From HGM13006 sp964518645 (GTDB lineage Bacteria > Bacillota > Clostridia > Oscillospirales > Oscillospiraceae): 19,069 nt of DNA. Location: positions 1 through 19,069 of the forward strand of contig CAZFGL010000031.1 in the NCBI GenBank assembly GCA_964518645.1, read 5' to 3'. Below are positions 7,423 through 15,221 of this stretch, piece after piece (the first letter of the stretch is position 1; every line of letters starts with the position of its first letter). The notes beneath the pieces were generated by a model. That model ran no database searches. It was not told the DNA's origin and was given only the letters and a program-made list of their open reading frames with translations. A program made the translations under genes and the position numbers.

Positions 7423-7657
7423 GAAAAGGGCGGTAAAACTATGCAGAGTATCAACGAGAAACTGGTACACAGCCTGTGGAATATAAATTACCGGATGCGC
7501 AGTCTCCACAACGTCAAGGCCGGTCAGGGGCGACTCCTGGGGGCCTTCATGAGCGGGGGGATGACCCAGAAGACGCTGACGGAACATCTTCATATTCAGC
7601 CCGGTTCCGCCAGTGAGGTGCTGGCCAAGTTGGAAAACAGCGGACTGATTACCCGCA

Positions 7658-7828
7658 CCCTGATGCTTACTTTTGGCAGTATCTATTGCATGTTCCGGCT
7701 GGAACCGTGGTTTGGAGAGATCGTCCTGTGCGCCCCTTGTGCTGTTGAGTATGGTGACGGTGCTCCTGACGCTGGGTGCCACGAAGATGCTCTCCTGGGG
7801 TGTATCAAAAGAGATACAAAACCCCTGA
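7658..7828 (+). pseudogene. Possible last segment of an ABC-type permease, frameshifted
   Basis: In the MarR frame up to about 7731 the tail reads MFRLEPWFGEIVLCA. If one C of the CCCC at 7733-7736 is dropped, it continues as LVLLSMVTVLLTLGATKMLS and WGVSKEIQNP, ending at a TGA (7826-7828). The first part of that continuation is a convincing single transmembrane helix followed by a short polar tail, as at the end of multi-pass permeases. MarR genes often head ABC transporter operons in Clostridia, so a deletion joining the start of marR to the end of the permease would explain both pieces. No family match can be shown from sequence alone. Confidence 0.4.
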
Positions 7829-7845
7829 ATTCTTTGGAGAATTCA
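7826..7845. repeat. Perfect 8-bp inverted repeat
   Basis: TGAATTCT (7826-7833) and AGAATTCA (7838-7845) around a TTGG loop. It starts at the stop of the permease-like remnant and has no T run, so it is poor as a terminator. It lies about 33 bases upstream of the extended -10 of the next gene and could be an operator. Confidence 0.6.
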
Positions 7846-7874
7846 CAAAAATGCTATCAATTTGTTACAGAGTG

Positions 7875-7883
7875 TGGTATACT
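7875..7883 (+). promoter_or_regulatory. Extended -10 element before the 7928 lipoprotein operon
   Basis: TGGTATACT (7875-7883) combines a TGn extension with a 4-5/6 -10 box. There is no good -35 at 16-18 bases; TTGTTA at 7862-7867 is too close (10 bases). Transcription would start at about 7890, within the last bases of the MarR-remnant frame. Confidence 0.45.
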
Positions 7884-7927
7884 GAAACTGTATGTTTAAA
7901 TGTAAACTGACGAAAGGAGTCAGAGGA

Positions 7928-9232
7928 TTGAAACGATTTTGGATCGTATCACTGCTGCTGAGTCTTGCACTGTTTTCCGGCTGCTCCGGGCTGGATGCGG
8001 AGGAGCTTTATTGCCCGCCGGAAGCGCCGGAGGCTTATTATACCCTGCAGGATGCCCTGTCTGAGGTGCTCTCCCAGGGACTTTCCTATCATGCGCCCGC
8101 TGCCGGCACCCGCCGGGAGCCGGTACAGCTGGTAGATCTGGACGGAGACGGTGTGGAGGAGGCTGTGGCCTTCTTCCGGACTGGGGAAGGGGCAGTGAAA
8201 ACCTATATTTTTGCAAATCAGGACGGTGTTTATGAACAGCAGGCCGTGATAGATTCTGCCGGTGTGGCAGTTGCGTCTGTGGACTATGCCGACCTGACCG
8301 GTACGGGAGATCTGGAACTGCTGATCTCCTGCCAGGTCAGCGAAACGGTGACCCAGGCCCTTCAGGTCTGCCGCTACGGAGACGGGGGAACTGTGACCCT
8401 CTCCACCGTGTCCTGCAACCGCTCCATGCTGACGGATCTGGACGGAGACGGGGCACAGGAACTGGTGTGCCTGGTGGACAACGGCGCAGATCCCTGCGTA
8501 TTGAGTTTTTATCGGTTTCTGGATGGAAAGCTGACCTCCGACCGGGAGATCAAGCTGTCCACGGATTACAGCTCTGTGCTGGAACTGGAGTGTATCCGTC
8601 TCACGGATCAGACCCGGGCTCTGGTGATTTCCTCCGCCTTCGGGGAGAGTGAGATGGTTTACGACCTGTTCACCCTGAAGGATGGGGCCTTCTCTGCGGT
8701 ACATCCCCAGGAGGATCTGCTCCACTCTGACAGAGCCAGAGGCGGCGTACTGTATCCCCGGGATATTGACGGGGACGGCCTTCAGGAGATTCCCAAAATG
8801 GAACAGCTTGCCGCCTACGGAGAGGGGACGACCCCCCAGTGCGTGACCCTCTGGTACGGCTTTGACAGCAGTGGCAAGGCAAAACAGAAGGCGGTCACAT
8901 ACCACGATTTTGATAACGGCTGGTATCTGGATCTTCCGGAGAGCTGGGTGGGCGCGTTCCTTGTAAAGCAGAACGACACTGCCACCACCATAAACACCGT
9001 ATCCTCTGCCATCTTCTATCATCTGAAGGAGGACGGCACACCGGGGGATGAGATCCTGACCCTGTATACCCTGAAGGGGGCCAACCGGCAGACCCTTGCA
9101 GAGGAACAGAAACTGAGCATTCTCTACAGCGACAACGAGGTGACCTATGCCTTCTCCCTGCCCAAGGGTGCCCAGAGATGGGATGGCAGCATCACCATGG
9201 CGCAGGTATCTGACGGATTTCACATGGAATAA
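7928..9232 (+). CDS. Lipoprotein with DxDGDG calcium-loop-like repeats
   Basis: TTG at 7928 is chosen over the ATG at 7892 because AAAGGAG (7913-7919) lies 8 bases before it and because it gives a clean lipoprotein signal: MKRFWIVSLLLSLALFSGC with acylated cysteine at 19. The mature chain is about 416 residues. Four loops with EF-hand-like spacing occur at 70-75 (DLDGDG), 122-127 (DLTGTG), 170-175 (DLDGDG) and 279-284 (DIDGDG), each followed by a beta-strand such as VEEAVAFF or QELVCLV. This is the signature of FG-GAP/VCBS beta-propeller blades, which bind calcium. It should act outside the membrane. It lies 29 bases from the response regulator, so it probably shares a transcript with the two-component pair and may be an accessory sensor or a target; the role is inference. 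The second loop (DLTGTG) has lost two acidic positions. Confidence 0.88.
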   Translation: MKRFWIVSLLLSLALFSGCSGLDAEELYCPPEAPEAYYTLQDALSEVLSQGLSYHAPAAGTRREPVQLVDLDGDGVEEAVAFFRTGEGAVKTYIFANQDGVYEQQAVIDSAGVAVASVDYADLTGTGDLELLISCQVSETVTQALQVCRYGDGGTVTLSTVSCNRSMLTDLDGDGAQELVCLVDNGADPCVLSFYRFLDGKLTSDREIKLSTDYSSVLELECIRLTDQTRALVISSAFGESEMVYDLFTLKDGAFSAVHPQEDLLHSDRARGGVLYPRDIDGDGLQEIPKMEQLAAYGEGTTPQCVTLWYGFDSSGKAKQKAVTYHDFDNGWYLDLPESWVGAFLVKQNDTATTINTVSSAIFYHLKEDGTPGDEILTLYTLKGANRQTLAEEQKLSILYSDNEVTYAFSLPKGAQRWDGSITMAQVSDGFHME

Positions 9233-9261
9233 GAAAACTAACGAATTTAGAGGGATAGATT

Positions 9262-9948
9262 ATGAAAAAAGTACTCATATTGGAAGACGAAACCAGTATC
9301 CGCAGCTTTGTGGTAATTAACCTGCGCCGTGCCGGATATGACGTAATCGAGGCGGGCAGTGGCGAAGAGGCGCTGGAACTGCTGAAGAACAATCCGGACA
9401 CCTGTGTGGGCGTTTTTGATATTAACCTGCCCGGTATCGACGGCTTTGAAGTCTGTCGTCAGGTGCGGGCCACCAATAAGTCCATCGGTATCATTATGCT
9501 CACCGCAAGAACCCAGGAGATGGACAAGGTTACCGGCCTGATGACCGGTGCAGATGACTATGTGACCAAGCCCTTCTCCCCTGCGGAGCTGTTGGCCCGG
9601 GTAGATGCCCTGTTCCGCCGGATCGGGGGCGAGTCCACCGTGGCTACGGATGAACTGCGTCAGGGACCCTTCGTGCTGAACACCAGAAACCGTACTCTGG
9701 AGAAGAACGGCACCAAGATCAAGCTGACCCAGGTGGAATATTCCATCACCAAGCTGTTTATGCAGAATCCGGGACGGGCCATGAGCCGTGAGGACATTCT
9801 GGCGGCTGTATGGGGCCGGGATTATGACGGGGAGCTGAAGATCGTGGACGTGAACATCCGCCGGCTCCGGATCAAGATCGAGGACGACACCTCCAACCCG
9901 GTGTATATCACCACGGTATGGGGCTATGGATATAAGTGGGGCGCTTAA
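9262..9948 (+). CDS. OmpR/PhoB-type response regulator
   Basis: A 228-residue two-domain regulator. The receiver domain (1-115) has acidic residues E8, D9, the phospho-acceptor D53 (VFDINLPG), T81 and K103 (TKPFSP). The C-terminal winged helix (about 130-228) has the KLTQVEYSI segment, the recognition helix with REDILAAVWG and DVNIRRLRIKIE, and the final hairpin VWGYGYKW of the OmpR family. It binds DNA in the cytosol when phosphorylated by the kinase encoded next. ATG start with AGAGGGA upstream. It lies between the DxDGDG lipoprotein and the histidine kinase. The combination resembles PhoP/VicR-type systems but the target genes are not given by the sequence. Confidence 0.95.
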   Translation: MKKVLILEDETSIRSFVVINLRRAGYDVIEAGSGEEALELLKNNPDTCVGVFDINLPGIDGFEVCRQVRATNKSIGIIMLTARTQEMDKVTGLMTGADDYVTKPFSPAELLARVDALFRRIGGESTVATDELRQGPFVLNTRNRTLEKNGTKIKLTQVEYSITKLFMQNPGRAMSREDILAAVWGRDYDGELKIVDVNIRRLRIKIEDDTSNPVYITTVWGYGYKWGA

Positions 9949-9952
9949 CGCA

Positions 9953-11374
9953 ATGAAAAAGGTATCCGGCATTCGTTCCCGGTGGCTGCTTCATAATGCC
10001 AGTGTCATGGTGGCGCTGGTTCTGGCGGTAGCTGCTGTGGCAACTCTGGCCATATCCGGCTATTACTACAGCTTTATGCAAACCGGGCTGGAAACCCGGC
10101 TGAAAACCACAACGGAGTTTTTTGAGACCTATGTCAGCGACAGCACCGAGGGCTTTTACAACGGAGTCTACGGGCTGACACAGGACTTTGAAGAGAAAAA
10201 CAGTCTGGAGCTTCAGTTTATTACAGTTCGGGGAGAGATTTTGACCTCATCCTTTGGCCTTGCCTCCGGAAGCCGTCCGGAGACTTCCGATGTAACGGAT
10301 GCTCTGACCAATCTGGAGCTCAGCACCTTCCGGGGGAAGGATCCCCAGACCGGGGAGCGGATCATGGCCGTGTCCGGGCCGGTGTTTGACCGAAGCGGGC
10401 AGCTTTCCGGTGTGCTTCGGATCGTTACGTCCCTCCGGCTGGTGCAGCATAAGATCCTGCTCTGGGTGGGGCTGATGAGTCTGATGGCGCTGGTGGTCAT
10501 TCTTCTGATCTGGTTTACCGGTATGTATTTTATCCACTCCATCGTTACCCCGGTGGTGGCCATTACCGAGACCACAAAACGGATCGCAGGGGGCAGCTAC
10601 GGCACCCAGATTCAGAAGAAATTTGCAGACAATGACGACGAGATCGGAGAACTGACCCGGGCAATCAATAACCTGTCCCTGCAAATCTCCCAGACGGAGA
10701 AAATGCAGTCGGAATTCCTTTCCTCTGTCTCCCATGAGCTGCGCACGCCTCTGACAGCCATTTCCGGCTGGGGGGAGACCCTGCTGGGCAGTGAGCAGAT
10801 GGATCCGGTGGAGACCCGCCGGGGCATTGTGACCATTTTGAAGGAGACCAAGCGGCTGACATCTCTGGTGGAGGAACTGCTGGAATTCTCCCGGATTCAG
10901 GACGGCCGGTTCAAGCTGAACGTGGAGACCTGTGACCTGCGGGGCGTTTTTGAGGACACCATATTTATGTATGGCAGCCGTCTCAGTCAGGACGGTATCG
11001 AACTGGAGTATCTGGAAAATGACGAGGATATTCCGGAAATCAGCTGTGATCCGGAGCGTATGAAGCAGGTGTTCCTGAATATTCTGGACAATGCGGCCAA
11101 GTACGGCGGCGACGGGAAGAAGATCACCTGTGAACTCCATGCAGAGGAAAAACAGATTCTGGTCTGTATCCGGGACTACGGCCCCGGCATTCCGGAGGAG
11201 GAACTGCCTCTGGTAAAAAAGAAATTCTACAAGGGCTCTTCCAAGGGCAGAGGCAGCGGCATCGGCCTTGCGGTGTGTGACGAGATTGTGTCCACCCACG
11301 GGGGCGAACTGATCATTGCCAACGCCGGGGACGAGCTGGGTGGCTGTGCAGTCACCATCATTCTTCCTGTTTAA
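9953..11374 (+). CDS. Membrane sensor histidine kinase
   Basis: The start is taken as ATG 9953, 4 bases past the regulator stop with GTGGGG at 9936-9941. An in-frame ATG at 9926 would add nine residues inside the regulator gene. From 9953 the protein has 473 residues. Membrane segments lie at about 18-38 and 169-194, with an extracytoplasmic sensor of about 130 residues between them. A HAMP linker follows (about 195-250), ending near FADNDDEIGELTRAINN. The dimerisation/phospho-acceptor domain has SSVSHELRTPL with H261. The ATPase domain shows N box NILDNAAKYG, G1 DYGPGIPEE and G2 GSGIGLAVCDEI. All kinase motifs are intact. It phosphorylates the adjacent OmpR-type regulator. The sensor domain looks PAS/Cache-like by length, but its ligand is unknown; the upstream calcium-loop lipoprotein is a candidate partner. 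Confidence 0.94.
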   Translation: MKKVSGIRSRWLLHNASVMVALVLAVAAVATLAISGYYYSFMQTGLETRLKTTTEFFETYVSDSTEGFYNGVYGLTQDFEEKNSLELQFITVRGEILTSSFGLASGSRPETSDVTDALTNLELSTFRGKDPQTGERIMAVSGPVFDRSGQLSGVLRIVTSLRLVQHKILLWVGLMSLMALVVILLIWFTGMYFIHSIVTPVVAITETTKRIAGGSYGTQIQKKFADNDDEIGELTRAINNLSLQISQTEKMQSEFLSSVSHELRTPLTAISGWGETLLGSEQMDPVETRRGIVTILKETKRLTSLVEELLEFSRIQDGRFKLNVETCDLRGVFEDTIFMYGSRLSQDGIELEYLENDEDIPEISCDPERMKQVFLNILDNAAKYGGDGKKITCELHAEEKQILVCIRDYGPGIPEEELPLVKKKFYKGSSKGRGSGIGLAVCDEIVSTHGGELIIANAGDELGGCAVTIILPV

Positions 11375-11446
11375 TTTAAAAATCCCCTTTTTGGGACAGA
11401 AACTGTGATACCATTGGTTCAGTGGTAGAAAGAAAGGAACTTGCAA

Positions 11447-12382
11447 GTGTCGGAAAAAAGAACCACCATCGGCGGACAGGCCCTGATTGAGGGCATTATG
11501 ATGCGGGGCCCGGAGAAACAGGCCATTGCAGTCCGGGATCAGGCAGGAGAGATCGTCCTGACCACAGAAGCACTGAAATTTATCAAAAACAGATACCCCA
11601 TCCTGGGGTGGCCCCTGATTCGCGGAGTGGTCAACTTCGGCGGAAGCATGGTTTCCGGTGTCAAGGCGCTGATGTACTCTGCCTCCTTCTATCCCGAGGA
11701 AGAGGAAAACAGCCAGCCGGGTAAGTTTGAACAGTGGCTGGAAAAGCATATCGGCTCGGAAAAGCTGGAATCCCTGATTATCTATCTGGCGGTGGCCATG
11801 GGACTGGGCTTCTCTGTGGTGCTGTTTTTCCTGCTGCCCACCTTCCTGGTGGGACTGGTGAAGCCCCTTCATAACAGCTATTTTCTCCGGAACCTGTGCG
11901 AGGGTCTGGTAAAGATCCTGCTGTTCACCGGTTACATGATCGGAGTGTCCCGGCTTCCGGATATGCGCCGGGTGTTCTCCTATCACGGTGCAGAGCACAA
12001 GTCCATCAAGTGCTATGAGCTGGGCAAGGAACTGACGGTAGAAAATGTACGTCCCTGTACCCGGAAGCATCCCCGGTGCGGCACCAGCTTTATGTTTGTG
12101 GTAATTTTCATCAGCATTCTGGCTGGCAGCGTGATCCGGGTGGGCAATACCCTGCTGCGGATGGTGTGCCATCTTCTGATGCTGATTCCCATTGTGGCCA
12201 TCAGCTATGAGCTGAACCGGCTGGTGGGGCGTCACGACAATTTCCTGACCAGAATTCTCACGGCGCCCGGTATGTGGTTCCAGAACTTTACCACCAATGA
12301 GCCGGACGATTCCATGATCGAATGCGCCATCGCTGCCCTCACCGCAGTCATTCCTGAGGAGGAAGGGGCGGACAACTGGTAA
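11447..12382 (+). CDS. yqhQ: DUF1385 membrane protein, YqhQ-like
   Basis: GTG at 11447 is preferred over TTG 11441 because AAAGGA (11433-11438) sits 8 bases before it and the resulting N-terminus (MSEKRTTIGGQALIEG) fits the family. The protein has 311 residues, usual for DUF1385. Marker motifs are GGQALIEGIMMRGP at 9-22, YHGAEHK at 179-185 and CTRKHPRCGTSF at 204-215; the His/Glu/Cys residues are a likely metal site. Hydrophobic segments lie at about 110-138, 153-168, 213-232 and 238-255. YqhQ relatives are widespread in Firmicutes; the function is not settled to my knowledge. It lies 3 bases ahead of prmC, the arrangement usual in Clostridia. Confidence 0.9.
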   Translation: MSEKRTTIGGQALIEGIMMRGPEKQAIAVRDQAGEIVLTTEALKFIKNRYPILGWPLIRGVVNFGGSMVSGVKALMYSASFYPEEEENSQPGKFEQWLEKHIGSEKLESLIIYLAVAMGLGFSVVLFFLLPTFLVGLVKPLHNSYFLRNLCEGLVKILLFTGYMIGVSRLPDMRRVFSYHGAEHKSIKCYELGKELTVENVRPCTRKHPRCGTSFMFVVIFISILAGSVIRVGNTLLRMVCHLLMLIPIVAISYELNRLVGRHDNFLTRILTAPGMWFQNFTTNEPDDSMIECAIAALTAVIPEEEGADNW

Positions 12383-12385
12383 GCC

Positions 12386-13267
12386 ATGGCCAACTATACC
12401 TACCACAACCTTTATACTGCCGCCAAGCAGGCCATCCGTCAGGTGGATGGAGAGATGCAGGCGGAATTTACCGCCCGTGAGCTGGTGGCAGCAGCCACAG
12501 ACCGGACAGTGGGACAGCTGGTGGCGGATTTTACCCTGAGTGTGTTCAAGCGGGACATTGACCGGGTGCAGGAGATGGTGGAGCGGTACCTGAAAGGGGA
12601 GCCGCTGGCCTATATTCTGGGACAGTGGGACTTCTACGGCCTCAAGCTGTATGTAACCCCGGAGGTGCTGATCCCCCGGGACGATACCGAGGCGGTCACA
12701 ACGCTTGCCATTGAAAAGCTTCGGGGACTCCACAAAACCCCCAGAGTGCTGGATCTGTGCACCGGCAGTGGCTGTATCGGTCTTGCCATCGCCACAAAGG
12801 TTCGGGATGCCAGAGTGACACTGGGCGAGCTTTCCCCCGGAGCCATCCGGGTGGCGAAAAAGAATATTCAGGTCAATCATCTGGGGGCGCGGATACAGTG
12901 CATCGAGATGGATGCCCGGAAAACACCCCCTACTTTTTTGGGGAAATACGATATGCTGGTGTCCAATCCACCCTATGTGACTGCCCAGCAGATGGAGGAA
13001 CTGGATTCCTCCGTGCGGGATTATGAGCCGGGGATGGCGCTCTTTGGGGGCACGGACGGACTGGATTTCTACAGGGATATTGTGAAATACTATGGGCCTC
13101 TGATCCGGCCCGGTGGATATATCTGCTTCGAGTTCGGCATGGGACAGGAGGCAGATGTGTGCCAGATCCTGATGGAAAACGGATTTATCCTCACCAAGCT
13201 TGCACGGGACACCGGAGAACGGGCCCGGGCGGTGCTGGCTCAAAAGCCGGAAGAGGAAAGTAATTGA
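12386..13267 (+). CDS. prmC: Peptide chain release factor N5-glutamine methyltransferase
   Basis: A 293-residue enzyme that methylates the glutamine of the GGQ motif of release factors RF1 and RF2, using SAM. The N-terminal helical domain is followed by GEPLAYILGQWDFYG (71-85) and LIPRDDTE (95-102), both typical of PrmC. SAM motif I is VLDLCTGSGCIGLA (121-134), and the catalytic NPPY at 194-197 binds the target glutamine. All motifs are intact. ATG start lies 3 bases after the yqhQ stop; no strong ribosome site precedes it, so translation is probably coupled. prfA, its usual partner, is not next to it here; recA follows at 30 bases. Confidence 0.95.
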   Translation: MANYTYHNLYTAAKQAIRQVDGEMQAEFTARELVAAATDRTVGQLVADFTLSVFKRDIDRVQEMVERYLKGEPLAYILGQWDFYGLKLYVTPEVLIPRDDTEAVTTLAIEKLRGLHKTPRVLDLCTGSGCIGLAIATKVRDARVTLGELSPGAIRVAKKNIQVNHLGARIQCIEMDARKTPPTFLGKYDMLVSNPPYVTAQQMEELDSSVRDYEPGMALFGGTDGLDFYRDIVKYYGPLIRPGGYICFEFGMGQEADVCQILMENGFILTKLARDTGERARAVLAQKPEEESN

Positions 13268-13297
13268 TGTATGTAAATCGAAAGGACGGTTTCTGAT

Positions 13298-14434
13298 ATG
13301 GCAAAGAGCAAGGCGGCATTTGAGGCGGCTGCTCCCGCAGCGGACAAGAAAAAGGCGCTGGAAACAGCCCTGGCACAGATCGAAAAGAACTTCGGCAAGG
13401 GCAGTGTCATGCGTCTGGGCGACAAGGTGGACATGAACATTGACGTGATTCCCACCGGCTCCCTGACGCTGGATCTGGCTCTGGGTGTAGGCGGTCTGCC
13501 CAAGGGAAGAATTATTGAGATCTATGGGCCGGAATCCTCCGGTAAAACCACGCTGGCACTCCATGTGCTGGCAGAAGCCCAGAAGCAGGGCGGCGAAGTG
13601 GCATTTGTGGATGCAGAGCATGCACTGGATCCGGTTTATGCGGCTGCACTGGGTGTGGATATTGACAGCATGCTGGTGTCTCAGCCGGACTACGGCGAGC
13701 AGGCACTGGAGATCACCGATGCGCTGGTTCGTTCCGGTGCGGTGGCAGCAGTAGTCGTGGATTCCGTGGCAGCACTGACCCCCCGGGCTGAGATCGAGGG
13801 CGAGATGGGTGACTCTGTGGTGGGTCTCCAAGCACGGCTTATGTCTCAGGCACTCCGGAAGCTGGCAGGCTCCATTGCAAAGACCAACTGCCTGGTGATC
13901 TTTATCAACCAGATCCGTGACAAGATCGGTGTGATCTATGGCTCCTCCGAGACCACCACCGGCGGCCGTGCCCTGAAGTTCTTCTCCTCGGTACGTCTGG
14001 ATATTCGCCGTACTGAGAGCCTGAAGGTGGGCGGCGAAGTGATCGGCAACCATACCCGTGTAAAAATTGTGAAGAATAAAGTTGCACCTCCCTTCCGTGA
14101 GGCGGAATTTGACATTATGTACGGCGAAGGTATTTCCCACGTAGGAGAGCTGATTGATCTGGGCGTGAATTACGATATGGTTCAGAAATCCGGCAGCTGG
14201 TTCTCCATCGGGGACGAGCGGATCGGTCAGGGCCGTGACAACGCCAAGAAGTACCTGCTGGACAACCCGGATCAGGCGGAGGCGCTGGAAGCAGCCATCC
14301 GGATGGAGGCGCAGAAGGCACAGGAAGAGAAGCTGGCAAAGCGGGCGAAAACCCCTGCGTCTGCCCCTGCCACTGCTGCGGGAAAAGCGGTGAATATCTC
14401 CGCAGATGACTTCGACGACGAGCTTGACGTATGA
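13298..14434 (+). CDS. recA: RecA recombinase
   Basis: A full-length 378-residue RecA, the ATP-dependent strand-exchange protein that also drives the SOS response through LexA cleavage. The N-terminal oligomerisation helix (about 18-35) is followed by Walker A GPESSGKT (77-84), Walker B VVVDSVAAL (152-160), and the DNA-binding loops, with GVIYGSSETTTGGRAL near 211-226. The C-terminus is acidic (DDFDDELDV), as expected. ATG start after AAAGGA (13281-13286). No LexA-type operator (CGAAC..GTTCG) is seen in the 30-base gap after prmC, so it is either read from upstream or controlled further away. recX overlaps its stop by ATGA. Confidence 0.98.
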   Translation: MAKSKAAFEAAAPAADKKKALETALAQIEKNFGKGSVMRLGDKVDMNIDVIPTGSLTLDLALGVGGLPKGRIIEIYGPESSGKTTLALHVLAEAQKQGGEVAFVDAEHALDPVYAAALGVDIDSMLVSQPDYGEQALEITDALVRSGAVAAVVVDSVAALTPRAEIEGEMGDSVVGLQARLMSQALRKLAGSIAKTNCLVIFINQIRDKIGVIYGSSETTTGGRALKFFSSVRLDIRRTESLKVGGEVIGNHTRVKIVKNKVAPPFREAEFDIMYGEGISHVGELIDLGVNYDMVQKSGSWFSIGDERIGQGRDNAKKYLLDNPDQAEALEAAIRMEAQKAQEEKLAKRAKTPASAPATAAGKAVNISADDFDDELDV

Positions 14435-15054
14435 TTCTTGAGAAGCTCACCGCAGTGGGAACCGGTGGCAGCCGGGTGATGCTCTGGTTTTCCGACGGCA
14501 CCAAAATGCGGGTTCCCGCCAATATCGTCCCGGATCTGGGGCTGTACGGGGGAATGGAGCTGAGTGAAGAGGAATTGTCAGAGCTGATGACCCAGGCGCA
14601 GAAGGCCTCTGCCAAAGAACGGGCGGTGCGGATCGTTTCCGCCACCAGTGTGTCCCAGCGGGATTTGAAACGCCGCCTTGTCCAGCGGGGGGAGAATCCT
14701 CAGGATGCGGAAGAGGCAGTGGACTGGCTCCGACAGCTGGGGGCGGTGGATGATGAAGCCATGGCCCGTCAGGTGGTGCGCCGGTGCGTAGATAAGGGCT
14801 ATGGAAAGGCCAGGATCCGTCAGACCCTGTATGAAAAGGGGATCCCCAAAGAATACTGGGATGAGGCCCTGACGGATCTGCCGGATATGGCCCCTGCCAT
14901 TGACCGGTTTCTGGAGCGGCGGTTCCACGGGGAGCAGCCGGATCAGAAGGAGATCCGGCGTGCAGCAGATGCGCTGATCCGACGGGGACACAGCTGGTCG
15001 GATGTTTCGGCCGGCTTCCGGCGGTATCAAATCTATCTGGAGGACGACCTATGA
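14431..15054 (+). CDS. recX: RecX family regulator of RecA
   Basis: A 207-residue protein starting at the ATG within ATGA that overlaps the recA stop. It has repeated three-helix units, with the RecX signature in VSQRDLKRRLVQRGENPQDA and again in GYGKARIRQTLYEKGIP, followed by the third unit (DQKEIRRAADALIRRGHSW). RecX binds the RecA filament and limits its activity. Coupled translation keeps it at a ratio to RecA. An N-terminal extension of about 60 residues (strand-rich) precedes the first repeat, as in many Firmicutes RecX proteins. Confidence 0.92.
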   Translation: MILEKLTAVGTGGSRVMLWFSDGTKMRVPANIVPDLGLYGGMELSEEELSELMTQAQKASAKERAVRIVSATSVSQRDLKRRLVQRGENPQDAEEAVDWLRQLGAVDDEAMARQVVRRCVDKGYGKARIRQTLYEKGIPKEYWDEALTDLPDMAPAIDRFLERRFHGEQPDQKEIRRAADALIRRGHSWSDVSAGFRRYQIYLEDDL

Positions 15055-15176
15055 ATCAGTATTATTCCGGAGATGCCGGAGGTTCATCCGGCGGACTGAA
15101 TACCGGAACTGGTGCATCATACACATCCCCCCATATAATCAGCTCACCTATGAGATTACGATCCGGGACAATCTGA
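15051..15176 (+). CDS. Small ORF coupled to recX, possible frameshift
   Basis: ATG at 15051 overlaps the recX stop (ATGA), giving a 41-codon frame: MNQYYSGDAGGSSGGLNTGT, then ASYTSPHIISSPMRLRSGTI. A six-C run (15127-15132) lies in the middle. Dropping one C moves into another frame that reads PYNQLTYEITIRDNLITEA with a further RYIAPLY and ends at a TGA (15209-15211), for 53 residues in all. The second half looks more like folded protein than the first frame's end. Either a real small protein with a slip or sequencing error, or a decayed gene. I do not recognise it, and confidence is low. Confidence 0.35.
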   Translation: MNQYYSGDAGGSSGGLNTGTGASYTSPHIISSPMRLRSGTI

Positions 15177-15221
15177 TCACAGAAGCGAGGTATATTGCGC
15201 CTCTGTACTGATATACATACT

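Larger units (their letters stand above)
7441..7899 (+). pseudogene. Truncated MarR-family regulator joined to a foreign tail
   Basis: The first 72 codons read as a MarR regulator: an N-terminal helix region and a winged helix at about 26-72, with MTQKTLTEHL, then PGSASEVLAKLENSGLITR. After codon 72 (base about 7657) the expected wing sequence (DRR...) and dimerisation helices are absent; real MarR proteins are about 140-160 residues with a C-terminal helix pair. The tail here is composition-odd (many Cys) and runs into intergenic DNA. The ORF length of 152 is therefore coincidence. An AAAAGGG ribosome site (7424-7430) and a full promoter with operators remain, so it may still be transcribed. 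Without the dimer helices it should not bind DNA normally. The tail appears to start as part of a permease (see 7658-7828). Confidence 0.65.

Noticed and set aside
7892..7927. ATG 7892 as start of the DxDGDG lipoprotein
   Set aside because: It has no ribosome site and puts twelve residues before the signal peptide. TTG 7928 has AAAGGAG at 8 bases and gives a normal lipoprotein N-terminus.
11383..11396. AAATCCCCTTTTTGGGA as terminator of the kinase operon
   Set aside because: The possible stem is only about four pairs (TCCC/GGGA), and no T run follows the 3' strand, so it does not meet the form of an intrinsic terminator.
11404..11437. tRNA-like D-arm string GGTTCAGTGGTAGAA before yqhQ
   Set aside because: Only this one arm resembles a tRNA. 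No acceptor pairing, anticodon arm or T-arm sequence (GGTTCGAATCC) is found on either side, and the yqhQ ribosome site follows directly.
10247..14140. A 1297-codon open frame on the minus strand
   Set aside because: It runs opposite the kinase, yqhQ, prmC and recA, which all have complete family motifs. The minus-strand translation is His/Gln/Leu-rich with no recognisable domain. It results from GC-rich codon use on the + strand.
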